From Orychophragmus violaceus (lineage: Eukaryota > Streptophyta > Magnoliopsida > Brassicales > Brassicaceae): 64,000 nt of DNA. The stretch is from the NCBI GenBank assembly GCA_030180135.1, contig CM058233.1, positions 101,206,994 to 101,270,993 of the forward strand. The letters run 5' to 3'. The position numbers and the translations under genes were made by a program. The notes under the pieces were generated by a model, which searched no databases, was not told the DNA's origin, and was given only the letters and a program-made list of their open reading frames with translations. Of the stretch, positions 1 through 11,379 are shown one piece after another. The stretch's first letter is position 1. Each line of letters begins with the position of its first letter.

Positions 1-265
1 ATAGAAATCAATTTCACAGTGTTCAATAATTTCATTTAATTCTTATTTATTAATTTTGCTTATAATATTTTTGCTATGCTTTATTTATTAGTGGTGGTAG
101 AGTGTTGAATTTTTTTTTTTAAACAAAACCATTGTAGATAGTAAAAGTTAAATGATTGTTGAATTATGATGTGGAACAAAGAGAAAGTAATGTGGAAGAA
201 AGAGAAAATGATGCGTAGTATAAAATGGAATGTTAAAAAATTTTGCCATCGTACATAGTCTTACA
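1..265. other. Upstream region of the epimerase gene
   Basis: AT-rich spacer directly upstream of the epimerase start codon, cut by the window edge. It should hold the promoter and 5' UTR of the gene at 266, but I see no core element I would defend. An upstream in-frame ATG exists at 230; I preferred the ATG at 266 because the family's protein starts there (Met-Glu-Pro). Confidence 0.4.
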
Positions 266-2327
266 ATGGAACCATGTGGAGTCAGTGGTGAGAAGAGACC
301 CAGCGTTGACTTGGTCAAAGATAAAAATGGAACCGATCAGATTCTTCTCCAGAATCCTAAAGGCGCTTCCGTAAAGGTGATTGCTTTTATTCTTCTTCCA
401 CTTGTTTCTCCAATGTTTACTTAAAACGAGTACGATGACTCGGTCACTCGGAATTTGAATCTGGAAATGGACGATAAGATGTTGACTTTTAATATTGCGT
501 ACCAATGGTTTTCTTCTGCAAAATTCTTGGAGTTTCATCTTTCTGATTGTGTTTACTGGTCCAAAGGTTTGTTTTTTTTGGGGAGCAAATCTGTGTATAA
601 AGTGTGTTACACTGTTCTGTTTTCTATTTTGTGATCTGGGTTCTGATTCTTAAAAAACGGGTACCGAAGCGGGGACGGAAAACGGCAAAATAAAAAATTA
701 TGGGTACGGGTATGGTGGAGATACATTAAGAAATATATAAAAATATACATATACATATAATTTTAAAGAAAATCACATTTAAATTTCAACATAACAAAAT
801 AGAAAGTGGTTTAGTTTTATGTAAAACATCAATTTTAAAACTTAGTCATATAAAAAATGTTCTAAAATCTCATTTTACTGATTTTTGATCATTTTTTTCT
901 ATCTTATCTTTCTTGGAGAAGTTTCTGAGCTGTCCCCGAGTTTTCGAGTTTCCGAAACGTTTCCGGTACGGGGACGGCATGCATTTAGAAGTACCCGTGC
1001 ATCATAGATAAATAGCTCCAAGCTCTCTTGACTAGAAATATCTGATAGCTTTAGATCTAATATTCTGTTTTTTGTTCATGGGAGACTATTGCTTTTGTGA
1101 TTCCTACATCAACATCCACATACATTTTCATTTTTTGTTTATCAAGCTGATAGTTTTATCTTTGGATGATGCTTTGTTCAGATCAGTTTAGATGGAGGAC
1201 AAGTTCTTTCTTGGAAGACTGACAAGGGTGATGAATTGTTATTCACCAGCACCAAGGTAGAGATTTCGGCTCTTTTTAACATTTAAGCTAATTTTCTTTT
1301 ATAAAATTTGGTGCACATGATACCCTTGCTTCAGGCTAACTTGAAGCCTCCCCATCCGGTACGAGGAGGAATCCCTATATGCTTTCCTCAGGTACATTCA
1401 ATTTTGACTCTCTAAGTCTTCTATGTAGTCTTGGACATGATCACCTTTCTTGAAATTGTTCTTCTCTCATAAAAGTTTGGCACTCGAGGATCACTTGAGC
1501 AACACGGCTTTGCAAGAAACAAGATGTGGCTTGTGGAAAATAGTCCACCTGCTTTACCTTCATTCGACCCAACTAACAAAGCGTATGTCGATTTGGTACT
1601 TAAGTCCTCTGATGAAGACACAAGGGTCTGGCCTCACAGGTTGCAAACCCATTCAAAGATTTTATTATGATATGGTTCTCTTTTTTTCTTCATTTCAGAT
1701 TGCTTAGTTATCTCTGTTACTCTTGTTTCAGCTTTGAGTTTAACCTGAGAGTTTCATTGACACTAGATGGCAACCTAACACTCATATCTCGAGTCAGAAA
1801 CATCAACTCAAAGCCTTTTAGCTTCTCCATTGCTTACCACACTTACTTCTCCATTTCCGATATCAGTGAAGTTAGAGTTGAAGGACTCGAAACTCTTGAC
1901 TATCTTGATAACTTGCTTGATAAAGAACGGTTTACAGAGCAAGGCGATGCACTAACCTTTGAATCCGAGTTCGATAGAGTCTACTTAAACTCTAAAGACA
2001 TGGTTGCCGTTTTCGACCATGAGAGAAAACGAACTTTCCTCATCGAGAAAGAAGGTCTACCCGATGTTGGTAAGATCCTAAATGTCCAAATACCTTAACC
2101 GTCTTTTTTACAAGAATCCGGTTTTTGACAGAATCAGATTCTCGGTTTCGGTTGCAGTGGTGTGGAATCCATGGGACAAGAAAGCTAAAGCATTGACGGA
2201 TTTAGGAGATGAAGAGTATAAACATATGCTTTGTGTTGATGGAGCAGCTATTGAGAAACCAATCACCTTGAAACCGGGTGAAGAATGGACCGGGAAATTA
2301 AATCTCTCGCTTGTCCTTTCCACCTGA
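266..2327 (+). CDS. Galactose mutarotase-like / putative glucose-6-phosphate 1-epimerase (At4g23730 ortholog)
   Basis: Six exons can be placed with GT-AG introns and continuous phase: 266-376, 1182-1256, 1335-1391, 1476-1639, 1732-2069, 2158-2327, giving 304 residues, the usual length for this plant family. The family interconverts the alpha and beta anomers of hexose 6-phosphates, probably in the cytosol. Visible signatures are the motif RGGIPICFPQFG, the active-site region LEQHGFARN with its catalytic-type His, AYHTYF, VVWNPWDKKAK, and the C-terminal PGEEW with the acidic residue expected as catalytic base. No signal peptide is seen. Intron 1 is long (about 805 bp) because it holds an inverted-repeat insertion. 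The next gene downstream is the receptor kinase, as in A. thaliana. The gene looks intact. Product class is firm; exact substrate is inferred from family. Confidence 0.9.
657..998. repeat. Short inverted-repeat (MITE-like) insertion in intron 1
   Basis: A stretch bounded by a perfect 8-bp inverted repeat (ACGGGTAC at 657-664, GTACCCGT at 991-998). It also carries GC-rich direct copies of CGGGGACGG near both ends around an AT-rich core. It lies wholly inside intron 1 of the epimerase gene and accounts for much of that intron's length. I could not fix a target duplication, so the family and true ends are uncertain. Confidence 0.35.
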
Positions 2328-4132
2328 TAAAACCGGTACCGGTTATCTTCAAACCGATTGATTCTTCTCTGTCTCTATTGTTATATCTTTTGGTTTATTT
2401 ATTTTTTACTATTGTTTAGTCTATAGAAGAACATCACAGTGTATGTGATTCTTCGGTATCAAATCCTGAATATTAAAAGGAAACCTGAGATTTGAAAATG
2501 TCACCCGTTTTTTGGCAGTGACAAGATCCTGGTTTTGTGCGAGATTTAACCTTTGTATGAAAGATAATGTTACATATATGAAGCTTGTATCTTTTTTATT
2601 TATTTAATTAAATATTCATTTGTATCTAAAGCTTTCTCGTTATCATGGTTAACACAGTTCTTGAATAAATCGTTTTCTAAAACCATAAAGTATTTTTATT
2701 GGGTTGTCCAGTGGCCTTATACTCTCTGGATTGCCTCACAATGTTGGAGACAAAAAGAAAAGGAATCAACCGAGCTAAAGATGGTATAAAATCATCACAA
2801 TAATCATGAAAGATTTGAAATTATTGGTCTATCATGATGCACCATAAATTCTATAATTGGGTCGGTCCAATATTTAATACACGGAAGGGAAATATATTAA
2901 AATGGTACATGCATTGAAAGCTTGTAGCTTCATTATGACAAGTAAATACAAACAAATAAAAACGTATATTTGTTCGAGATTCATGTAATTTGGTAAGTTA
3001 AATATGTTTTCTGCACTCGATTAACATCATTAATTATGATTATTTATCTCTTCTTTAAGTAAGCATTGACCAAATTAATATCATGTCTTTATCTCATCTG
3101 GTTATGTATATATCGGTTCATAAAACTCAACCGGTTTGACAATATTATTTACAAATAGATAAATCTAACCATATTATGGCTGGCACAATAAAATTCTCAG
3201 GTACAGGACGACAGTAAAAAGTTCTATAATAAATATTCGATCAAACAATCGAAGTTATATAACCATAACATGGCTGGCACAATAAAAATTCGAGGTACAC
3301 GACGAAAGCAATGGTCCCCGGTTTGGTATTTAATAACCGGCTTTCACAGACTCAGCGGTCACCCAACCTGTAACCGAATAAAACAGGGTCGCATCAGTAT
3401 CTCCCCTCGTCATTTTCACTACTTTAATTGGCCCAACAAAAAGAGAAAAAATAATTATATCCGTTGCTAGAATTAAAAAAAAGAAGTCAAAAGCTCTTAA
3501 CTTCAGTGCTTCAATGGTGGTTCTTCACAGTAGCGCCACTTCATAATTTATGAGTTCGTCTCTCTTCCTCTTCCCCTTAATTCGTAAGCTCTTCGTCTCG
3601 TATCTAATTTTGAAGTTCTGTGTTCGTATGAATCCTAATTTCTGATCATTTAAAAAAAAAAGAGTTGATAAAGTTCAGATCTGGAAAACCGAGGTATCAA
3701 TTTCTTTATTTTATACCTCTAAATTTAAATTAATTTAACCTCTTAATAGAGTTAGGGTTCCACTTTTTGCCACTGTTGATTCCCAGAAATTCTAGGGTTT
3801 CGAGTTTAAATTAAAGCTTCGAATGTATAAAGGACTTTCATTTCGTCATTTTCGAAGCTACAGTCTTCACTCTCTTTCTCTGTCTCCCACTCCTGTTTAT
3901 ACTTTCGCATAGAACTTCAGATTCCTTTTACTTTTTGATCCGCAGTCTTCTAGAAATCTGACTTTTTCTTTTTTGTACCTTTTATTTTAAATTAAAGTGG
4001 ACTAAAATCTCTCCATTTATAGTCTCATCATCATCATCATCTTGTCAAATTGAGTTAATCCTGTTTTTGTTTTTCTCTCCAGCTCCAGACTAAAGACAAA
4101 GAAACAGCTCGTTTTTGTTTTTTTATTACTAA
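2328..4132. other. Intergenic spacer: epimerase 3' end and receptor-kinase promoter/5' UTR
   Basis: AT-rich spacer between two co-directional genes. It should contain the 3' UTR and terminator of the epimerase and the promoter and leader of the receptor-like kinase. A short ATC run (about 4024-4040) and pyrimidine-rich stretches occur in the probable leader. A 49-bp imperfect duplication is listed separately. I see no additional gene. Confidence 0.5.
3166..3308. repeat. Imperfect 49-bp direct duplication
   Basis: Two copies, 3166-3214 and 3260-3308, share the core ATGGCTGGCACAATAAAA followed by related GGTACA(C/G)GACGA sequence. They differ by several substitutions, so the duplication is not recent. 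Confidence 0.6.
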
Positions 4133-6160
4133 ATGGAAGCTTGGAGGATTTCTCTATGGATTCTATCTCTGTGTTTGATTTTCTACGGAACAAACGCAGA
4201 TCCAGTAGAAGACAAACGCGCATTGCTCGAGTTTCTAAGCATCATGCGTCCAACACGTTCACTTAACTGGAACGAGACCTCTTCCGTCTGCAATAACTGG
4301 ACCGGAGTTACTTGCAATCAAGACGGATCTCGAATCATAGCCGTTAGATTGCCAGGAGTTGGACTCAACGGTCAGATTCCTCCCAACACCATAAGCAGAC
4401 TCTCTGCTCTCAGAGTTCTCAGTCTTAGATCGAACCGAATCTCCGGTCAGCTCCCGGCTGATTTCACCGAGTTGAAAGACTTGGCCTTTCTTTATCTTCA
4501 GTACAACGACTTCTCTGGTCCATTGCCTATGGATTTCTCTGTTTGGAAGAGTCTCACTAGTGTCAATCTCTCAAACAACAGATTCAATGGAACAATCTCA
4601 GACTCGCTGTCCGGTCTTAAACATATATTGTCGCTGAATCTCGCTAACAATTCGCTTTCTGGCGACATTCCTGATCTTAGTGCACTCTCTAGTCTGCAAC
4701 ATATTGATTTGTCCAACAACAATCTCAGTGGACCAGTACCGAGTTGGCTTCAAAGATTCCCATCGTCGTCTTATCAAGGCATTGCTGTTATCCCTCCTCG
4801 TGATCTCTCTCTCTTCCAGCCACCTCCCGACCCGACTCACAAGAAACCAAAAACCCACTTCTTGGGACTAACCAAGACGGTTTTCCTGCTCATCATTATC
4901 TCTGTCTCCATTGTACTACTGGCGGCTTTGGCATTTGTGTTGGCTGTTTGTTACTTGAGAATGAAACTAAGTCATGGTGATGGGATAGTTACGGACAATA
5001 AGCTACAGAAGAAAGGTGGGATGTCTCCTGAGAAATTCGTTTCGCGGATGGAAGACGCAAACAACCGGTTGTCTTTCTTTGAAGGATGCAATTATTCGTT
5101 TGATCTTGAGGATCTTTTGAGAGCCTCTGCTGAGGTTCTTGGTAAAGGTACGTTTGGCACGACGTACAAAGCGGTTCTTGAAGATGCAACTTCTGTTGCT
5201 GTGAAAAGACTCAAGGACGTTGCTGCTGGGAAACGCGATTTCGAGCAGCAGATGGAGCTCATTGGAGGTATTAAGCACGAAAACGTTGTGGAGCTTAAGG
5301 CTTACTATTACTCCAAAGACGAGAAGCTAATGGTTTATGACTATTTCAGCCATGGAAGTGTGGCTTCTTTGCTTCACGGTACGTTTTCTTGGTTTAATTT
5401 TTGTAACCGGTTTATTTGGATTGAAAACTGGTTTGATGTTTGATGTTGTAGGTAACCGAGGAGAAAACCGGATTCCATTGGACTGGGAAACCAGAATGAG
5501 GATTGCGATTGGCGCAGCTAAAGGGATCGCTCGAATCCACAAAGAAAACAATGGAAAACTCGTGCACGGCAACATCAAATCTTCGAATATATTCTTGAAT
5601 TCAGAGCGTAATGGCTGCGTCTCTGATCATGGATTAACCGCGGTAATGAGCCCCTTGGCTCCACCTATATCGCGGCAAGCTGGTTACCGTGCACCGGAAG
5701 TAACCGACACGAGAAAGTCTTCTCAGTTGTCAGATGTTTACAGCTTTGGTGTTGTACTGCTCGAACTCCTTACGGGAAAGTCGCCCATTCACACAACCGC
5801 AGGTAAAGTTACAACCATACTATCTCTCTTGGGTTAAATATTTCGGTTTAGTGATCTGTTATGGAAATTGCAGGAGACGAAATTATCCATTTGGTGCGAT
5901 GGGTACATTCGGTAGTGAGAGAAGAATGGACTGCAGAGGTTTTCGACATTGAGCTTCTAAGGTATACAAACATAGAGGAGGAGATGGTGGAGATGTTGCA
6001 GATTGCAATGTCATGTGTTGTCAAAGCACCCGACCAGAGACCGAAGATGTCTGATTTGGTTAGGCTCATGGAGAGCGTCGGGAACCGACAAGCCAGTTTT
6101 GAACCTAAACCCAAATCCGAAACTGAAGCCTCCGAGACTTCCACGCCGAGTGAAATTTGA
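4133..6160 (+). CDS. LRR receptor-like protein, probable inactive kinase (At4g23740 ortholog)
   Basis: Three exons, 4133-5378, 5452-5802 and 5874-6160, join in phase to 627 residues. Order of parts: signal peptide (about 1-22), LRR N-terminal cap with paired Cys (VCNNWTGVTC), about five leucine-rich repeats (about 70-210), a Pro/Ser-rich juxtamembrane stretch, one transmembrane helix (about 248-273), then a kinase fold. The glycine loop GKGTFGTTYKA and the VAVKRL lysine are present. The catalytic loop reads HGNIKSSN instead of HRDLKxxN, so the catalytic Asp is missing, and the metal-binding DFG is replaced by DHG. It is therefore probably a signalling scaffold at the plasma membrane rather than an active enzyme, as for LRR-III family members. 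The APE segment (YRAPEVTD) and DVYSFGVVLLELLTGKSP are intact. The ligand is unknown. Confidence 0.93.
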
Positions 6161-6403
6161 TGGATATGCGAAAATTGAAAAGAAAAACTGTTGATTTATT
6201 ACTGTTACATGAAGTTTGTATACTCCCCCTTCCGTTGATCATCTCTTCTTCGGTTAGAACCGGTTTAATCAAAACACATTTCGGTTTAGGCATTCTTGGT
6301 TTTTCAAAATTCGGTATAAAGGAAAGCAGAAAAACGAAACATCAATCTAGAAGAAGAAGATACATGTTGAATTCGAATTAAGAAGAGAATAGGTGAGATC
6401 GGA

Positions 6404-6607
6404 TTAGACAGGGGTAAGGAGTTGGAAGAGACTGGGTTTAGGATCTGAATTCATACCGACGAAGACGATGAGAGGGATGAAGCCAATGTGAACCGCGACT
6501 TTCGCCTTCTTAAGCGACCAATTCGTCCAGTCTTTCGCAATCTGCAACGCCACATACGTCTTCTCTTCGTCATCGTTGGATCCTATCGTCGTCCTCGCCT
6601 TCAACAT
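6404..6607 (-). CDS. TOM7-like: TOM7-like mitochondrial import receptor subunit
   Basis: Single-exon gene of 67 codons on the minus strand, convergent with the receptor-like kinase. The C-terminal two thirds carry the plant TOM7 signature: WTNWSLKKAKV, GFIPLIVFVGMNSDPKP and LLTPV at the extreme C-terminus. In the family, TOM7 is a small tail-anchored protein of the outer mitochondrial membrane that tunes assembly and stability of the TOM import complex; the hydrophobic GFIPLIVFVGM segment is the membrane anchor. The N-terminal cytosolic part is somewhat shorter than the roughly 75 residues of the two Arabidopsis proteins I recall and is diverged. Two TGGGCC motifs lie 112-146 bp upstream of the ATG, as in many nuclear genes for mitochondrial proteins. 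It may be a lineage-specific paralog or a retrocopy; no stop or frameshift breaks it. Confidence 0.8.
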   Translation of the reverse strand: MLKARTTIGSNDDEEKTYVALQIAKDWTNWSLKKAKVAVHIGFIPLIVFVGMNSDPKPSLFQLLTPV

Positions 6608-6718
6608 ATCGCCAGATATCGTCGTCTCTCTGCGTGTTTTGAATTCGTCTCTCTCGATTTCTATCTATTTAATTGCTCATCCGAACATCGCGTCAAATCC
6701 TCTAAAATGGTAGAGTAA

Positions 6719-6753
6719 TGGGCCTCAATGATTAAAATAAAGCTCATTGGGCC
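6719..6753 (-). promoter_or_regulatory. Pair of site II-like TGGGCC elements upstream of the TOM7-like gene
   Basis: TGGGCC at 6719-6724 and again at 6748-6753, spaced 29 bp, in the expected promoter of the minus-strand TOM7-like gene. Site II elements (TGGGCY), bound by TCP factors, are established features of plant nuclear genes for mitochondrial and ribosomal proteins. Assignment is by motif and position only. Confidence 0.5.
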
Positions 6754-6912
6754 TACGTAAGACTGGGTTTGGAGTAATAAGGTCATTTGAATGGGTTTGG
6801 AGTAAGACTAATTCTTTTGTAAAAGAAAAAAAAATCAAGCCACTAATGTTTGTATCTCGAGATACTACTTGACTGAAATAACATTTTCTGAGTCAGCAAA
6901 AACTGAGACATA

Positions 6913-7251
6913 AGGCATGTTCGTTTGTCTGTCGCCGGCGGCAGCGGCTGGCGGCAGCGTCTGGCGACAGATTTTTGTTCGTTTGCATGTCGCCAGCCGC
7001 CGGCGTCAACCGCCATCGTCAGCCGCTAAATCCCGTTTCGAACGCCGAAAAAATCAGCGTCCGGAATTTGTTCGCGATTAGACGCTGGCGGCTGACGCTG
7101 GCGGCTGACGCTGGCGGCAGGTAAACGAACAAAAACTTACCGCTGCTACCAATCGCAGTCGCCAGCCGCTGCCGCCTGCGGCAAGCAAACGAACAAAAAC
7201 TTGCCGCCAGCCGCCAGCCGTTGCCGCCGGCGGCAGGCAAACGAACACCCT
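6913..7251. mobile_element. GC-rich MITE, copy 1 (best preserved)
   Basis: A 339-bp block, strikingly GC-rich in AT-rich surroundings, with terminal inverted repeats (AGGCATGTTCGTTTG at the left; the right end is the complement of AGGGTGTTCGTTTG) and apparent TA target duplications at 6911-6912 and 7252-7253. The interior is built of GCCGGCGG/GGCTGGCGG-type units, a 12-bp unit (GCTGGCGGCTGA-like) repeated about three times near 7083-7117, and two further internal copies of the terminal motif GTTCGTTTG/CAAACGAAC. It has no coding capacity. The superfamily is not settled; a TA duplication suggests mariner-like or Harbinger-like mobilisation. Confidence 0.65.
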
Positions 7252-7253
7252 TA

Positions 7254-8828
7254 TAGATTTGTGGTGATTCTGTTGTGCTTTGAGGAGGGAGGAGGAACAG
7301 GTAAGGTGGGAGAGATTACAATAGCAAGGAGACAAATAAGGCAAAGCTACATACAACGTGAATACTGATTTGTCTAATTTCTAGAAAACGACGTGTCTTT
7401 ACTCATATTCTGCAATAAGGCTTCTTCCTCTTCTTCTTTCCAAGTTGCGAAATTAGAAACCTAAAATGCAAAAAAGACAAAGTCTCAAATATATAATAAA
7501 ATGTCAATTTTTATATAAATCCTCAACGTCCCCACGAAATCGTTGGAATCAACTTGTGTTTTGTTTACTCCTCCGCTGTTAAAATGGTGGCTTGTTTGGA
7601 CAATAGAGAAAGTTAATTAGACGATTTGGTCAAGAAAAAACAAAAATTAAATGCTATTTGTTTGAGGGAACACGTGACTTCTGCTTACCAATGCAGCATA
7701 CAATTAACATTTATATGGCAAATCCGAATGTTGACAGATTAATGACATTACGTGACAACTACTAGAATATAAGTTTAGATTATAGAAACTGGTTTTTTCA
7801 TCAGGTTTTATGATGTTTTAATCTATTATCTACTCTTTTCAACAACAACAACAAAAAATCTCTTATCTACTTATTTGTGGCCTTGTTACTATATTTTCTT
7901 CTTACTTTTTTCCTTTGTTACGTAAAAACTGACTCCATTTATTTGAAAAAAAGTCATCGGAATAGACATGAACAGTCAACATCCACTTGCTCCATATGTT
8001 GTTCTTTGATGCCTTTTTCTCAAGTCAGAGTCAAAAACCTCTTTTAGGTGTTCTGTACTCGAGAAAAGTTACACAAACAAACGGAGTAAATTATATTTAA
8101 AAAATTCCTAACAGATAAAAGAACTTTCCTTGGCTGATGATATGTAATTATGAAAATAGTCAATAGTAAAAGGTCAATTTCATGCCTGTTCCATAACAAC
8201 GAGTATAGACCAACGGTTCCAGATTTCCTGGTGAAACTGAAAAGCTTCTTAACCTATTATCCATACGCAGCAAGCTATGCTATGTGTTTTCCATCTCCAA
8301 AAAGTTTGCTGATTTTGATTTTTCCTCCTAAATTTAAATTTTAGCCATGTCCCTTAAAATACGGAGTCAAACTTAATGAACTACACATTGTACCACACTT
8401 AGCTCTTTCTTTTATAGCTCTTTTGCGAACATATTTTTTTAAAATTAAAGACAGTATGGCTTTTTCCCAACTAAATTTGATTAAATATTACTCCAATGAA
8501 ATACACATTAAATACAAAAAGCCAATGAAAATAGTTAAATCTCTGAATACTAAAAAGATGGAATATACACATTCCCCAGAACTCTATGAAAGGGACGCTA
8601 AATCCATTACAAGAGAGACCAAAGGACTTAAAACGGAGAAAAGACAATTAACTTAGATTTACACAATTGACTAGCTTATAAAGATTCTACGAATGAGATC
8701 TTTCAAAGATGTATGTGGCCAATTGACCAAAACAATTTCCTCCTTTAATGATGAGAGACTACATTTTAAATCTAAGAACTCAATACTTCATTAATCTAAC
8801 AAAAGAAAACTCCAAATTAAACCATATA
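7254..8828. other. AT-rich intergenic DNA, no gene seen
   Basis: Low-complexity AT-rich sequence with only short chance reading frames. I see no conserved protein motif, RNA gene or clear element boundary. Confidence 0.5.
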
Positions 8829-9045
8829 CCATGTTCATTTGTTAGTCGCAAATGTCTATAGATGGCGGTATTGGCAAGTTATTGTTCGTTTATCGATCAC
8901 AGTTGTTAACGACAGCCTCCTACGTCTAACGCTTTTTAATCAAGTAATTCGTAAAAAACTGCAATAAGTAAATGAATAAGAACTTGCTGCTATTGTCACC
9001 CGTAGTTGTCAGTTGCAGTCGTCAATAACAAATAAACGAACAACC
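8829..9045. mobile_element. Degenerate copy 2 of the GC-rich MITE family
   Basis: Starts with a decayed terminal motif (ATGTTCATTTG, then AGTCGC) and ends with AAACGAACAACC. Inside are altered versions of the family's internal GTTCGTTTA and TTGTCAGTTGCAGTCGTC units in the same order as copy 1. Many CG dinucleotides of copy 1 are TG or CA here, as expected from methylation-driven decay. Ends are approximate. Confidence 0.5.
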
Positions 9046-9358
9046 AAATAATCTTTCGGATATGGAGATATTGGATGCGACCATACCATTAAACACATAA
9101 ATAGAAACTTGACTAAATTTATATAAAAAACTAGGAGCAAAACCACTCTTACCAATTAACACAAAAAATAAGATTGAAAACGAAAAAAATAGTGTTTTTA
9201 TATATAAAAAAATATATCCCATACTTAGGATTGTTATGAAGTATACTTACAAAAAAAAGCAATAAATTGAAAAGAAATAATCATAGGAGATGCTATGTGT
9301 CGAAACAAATATCCATACAACCATTTTACGATTTTTTATTTCTCATGTACCAGATTAA
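9046..9358. other. AT-rich intergenic DNA, nothing recognised
   Basis: About 310 bases of AT-rich sequence between the degraded MITE and a candidate short repeat. No gene, RNA or repeat boundary is supported. Confidence 0.4.
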
Positions 9359-9968
9359 TGATATACTAGTGTCTGATCCGCGTTTAACGTGGATTAATTT
9401 TTCTTTTTATTTAAATTTTTAGATTTAATGGGATAATAATGTTAGAATATTTATCATTTTTTATTGTATTACAATTTCTGTTGGCTGGGTTTAATTTTTT
9501 TTTTATTGTCATGTTATGATTAGTTTTTGTTTTGGTTTTTATGGTTTTTAACACTTTATATCGTTTTGTCAGTTTTTAGTGTTGTATTTTAGTTATTGAA
9601 TTTATACCCACACGCTAGTACAATATTATATACTACTTTCTTATTTTAATAATAATTTATTAATTTTAATGATTATATAATTTATAAAATAATTATGTAT
9701 TAAATTATATAATTATATGTACCAATTGATTTAGTAACTTTTAGTTATGCATGATTTTATTTTTTTAAGTTAAATTTTAGTTAAGAATAATTTATAATAT
9801 ATATTATAATATTAATTTTGAAATTAATTATTATTTTATTAGATTTTTGAAAAAAAATTCGTTAGATATGATTAGGATAGAAAAAGGAAAACAAAAGATA
9901 TTAGAAGATATTATGAATAAATCAAATATAAATTGTTTTACCGTTTTACCTTTAATGAAGGATACAAT
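9359..9968. repeat. Candidate non-autonomous DNA element, left part (split by the gypsy insertion)
   Basis: Begins with CTAGTGTCTGATCCGCG followed by a small hairpin (CCGCGTTTAACGTGG), then very AT-rich DNA up to the gypsy insertion at 9969. A related start, CTAGATTTTGATCCGCAC with its own hairpin, occurs just past the other side of that insertion (near 23643). This start resembles abundant short Brassicaceae repeats with a 'tagattttgacccgcg' head, often grouped with Helitron-like families. The right-hand remainder probably runs from 23558 to about 23630. Confidence 0.35.
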
Positions 9969-10707
9969 TGATGATAGACTTTTTTTATAGATTCTAGCTC
10001 AATTCCTCAAGTCTACTCATGTCATTATAGTACTTAAGGTATCAATCTAGGGAGGCAAGAAGAACAACAAATCAAGAATGCAAGAAACTACTCAAGCTAA
10101 GCAAATCAAATAAAAGGGGTTTATCTAACAACCTAAGCAATCTAAAAAGGAAATAAAGCAAGAAAGAAACAAAGCAAAACACTAAACAAGAAGCAAATAA
10201 GATAAAAGAGGGTCCTAGGATGAGGCTATGGAGACTAGATGGTTTAGAGACAATAAATGATGTTTCAATCAATCAAACATTGCTAAACAAGGCTAATGAT
10301 CATAATTAAGCTAATCACATTCTCATGTTCATAACTCCTATGCTAATCAAGCAATCATTCAATTCTCATTTGCAAATTACAAGTCAAGCATGCAATAATA
10401 TCCATCAAACACCTTTTAGCAAAGCTAATCCTTAGGCTAAGAACATTAATCATTAGACTAATCCAATCTCTTGACACTAATCCCTTTGACTAATCCCTAA
10501 TCAAGATCAAATTATAATTTGTGATTAAGAATCAAGCAAGCATTAATTTCAAGTTCTCATAACCAATAATCACCTTAGACAACTAATCTCTTAGGCTAAG
10601 ATATGAAAATCCTCTAAAAAGTCCATTCAAGCATTTCATCGAACACCTTTCGGGCATGAAAAAGCCTAGCATCTAGATTCAACAATTCCTTGCAACCTAG
10701 CATAGAG
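9969..10707 (-). repeat. 3' LTR of element 1, distal part
   Basis: Matches 21974-22709 closely, with the same start TGATGATAGAC and the same order of sequence. It is cut at the TAGAG target site (10703-10707) where the Copia-like element inserted; the rest of this LTR is at 18008-18881. Confidence 0.92.
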
Positions 10708-11379
10708 TGTTGGAATTGTGTCCAGTAATCTCGGTACTGTCTCTAGAAAGTAAGAGTATGTCAATGATCAGACATAAGTCATATAATACTGGGGGTCATG
10801 ATGGCTTGCTAGAGTCCGCTCATGATCTATAAGTCTTGGACTTATTGCCTTTATTATATGATCCCATATGGGTCACACGCCTAAGCTAACAGGAAAACGT
10901 GTAGGAATGGTTTAGCAGAAGTACGGTAAAAGTGCTAGGCATTTACTGTACTTAGAGAGAATAAAACGGTTTAGGCACTGTGTGTCGATCGATGCACAAG
11001 GCGTGTCGATCGACACAGTGCGCGAACGCCTCGGAGTAAATTGGCATTTGGGCCAAATGGCCCAAAACGAACTGAACGAGTTTTATATAAACTTAAGACG
11101 AGTTCAGGTAGAAATAAGCCCTAGCCGCGAGCCTCCTCTCTCTCTCTGCGCCGATTTCCTCCTGGTCTAGCAGCCTCTTCCTGCTCGGTGTGCGTGTGTG
11201 AACCTCTGGAGGAGTTATCTCTCGGTGGCTCTCTGATCTCTAACATACCATCCCTTTCCGCTGCATAAACAGGTATAAGGTGAGATCATCAATTGTTTCT
11301 ATTAAAGAGAACCTAGATCCGCATGTTTAGGATAATCTGAATCAGAGAATTGAATCAGGATTGACTAAACATTCCTACA
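10708..11379 (+). repeat. 5' LTR of element 2
   Basis: 672 bp, TG...CA ends. A TATATAA box-like sequence is at 11084-11090. A long inverted repeat at 10975-11021 contains the palindrome GTGTCGATCGACAC (11003-11016). CT-rich and TGTGTG tracts follow the likely transcription start. Confidence 0.95.

Noticed and set aside
7019..7356. Overlapping 73- and 92-codon minus-strand frames rich in Ala and Arg
   Set aside because: They are translations of the GC-rich MITE repeats and change composition with each frame; not a gene.
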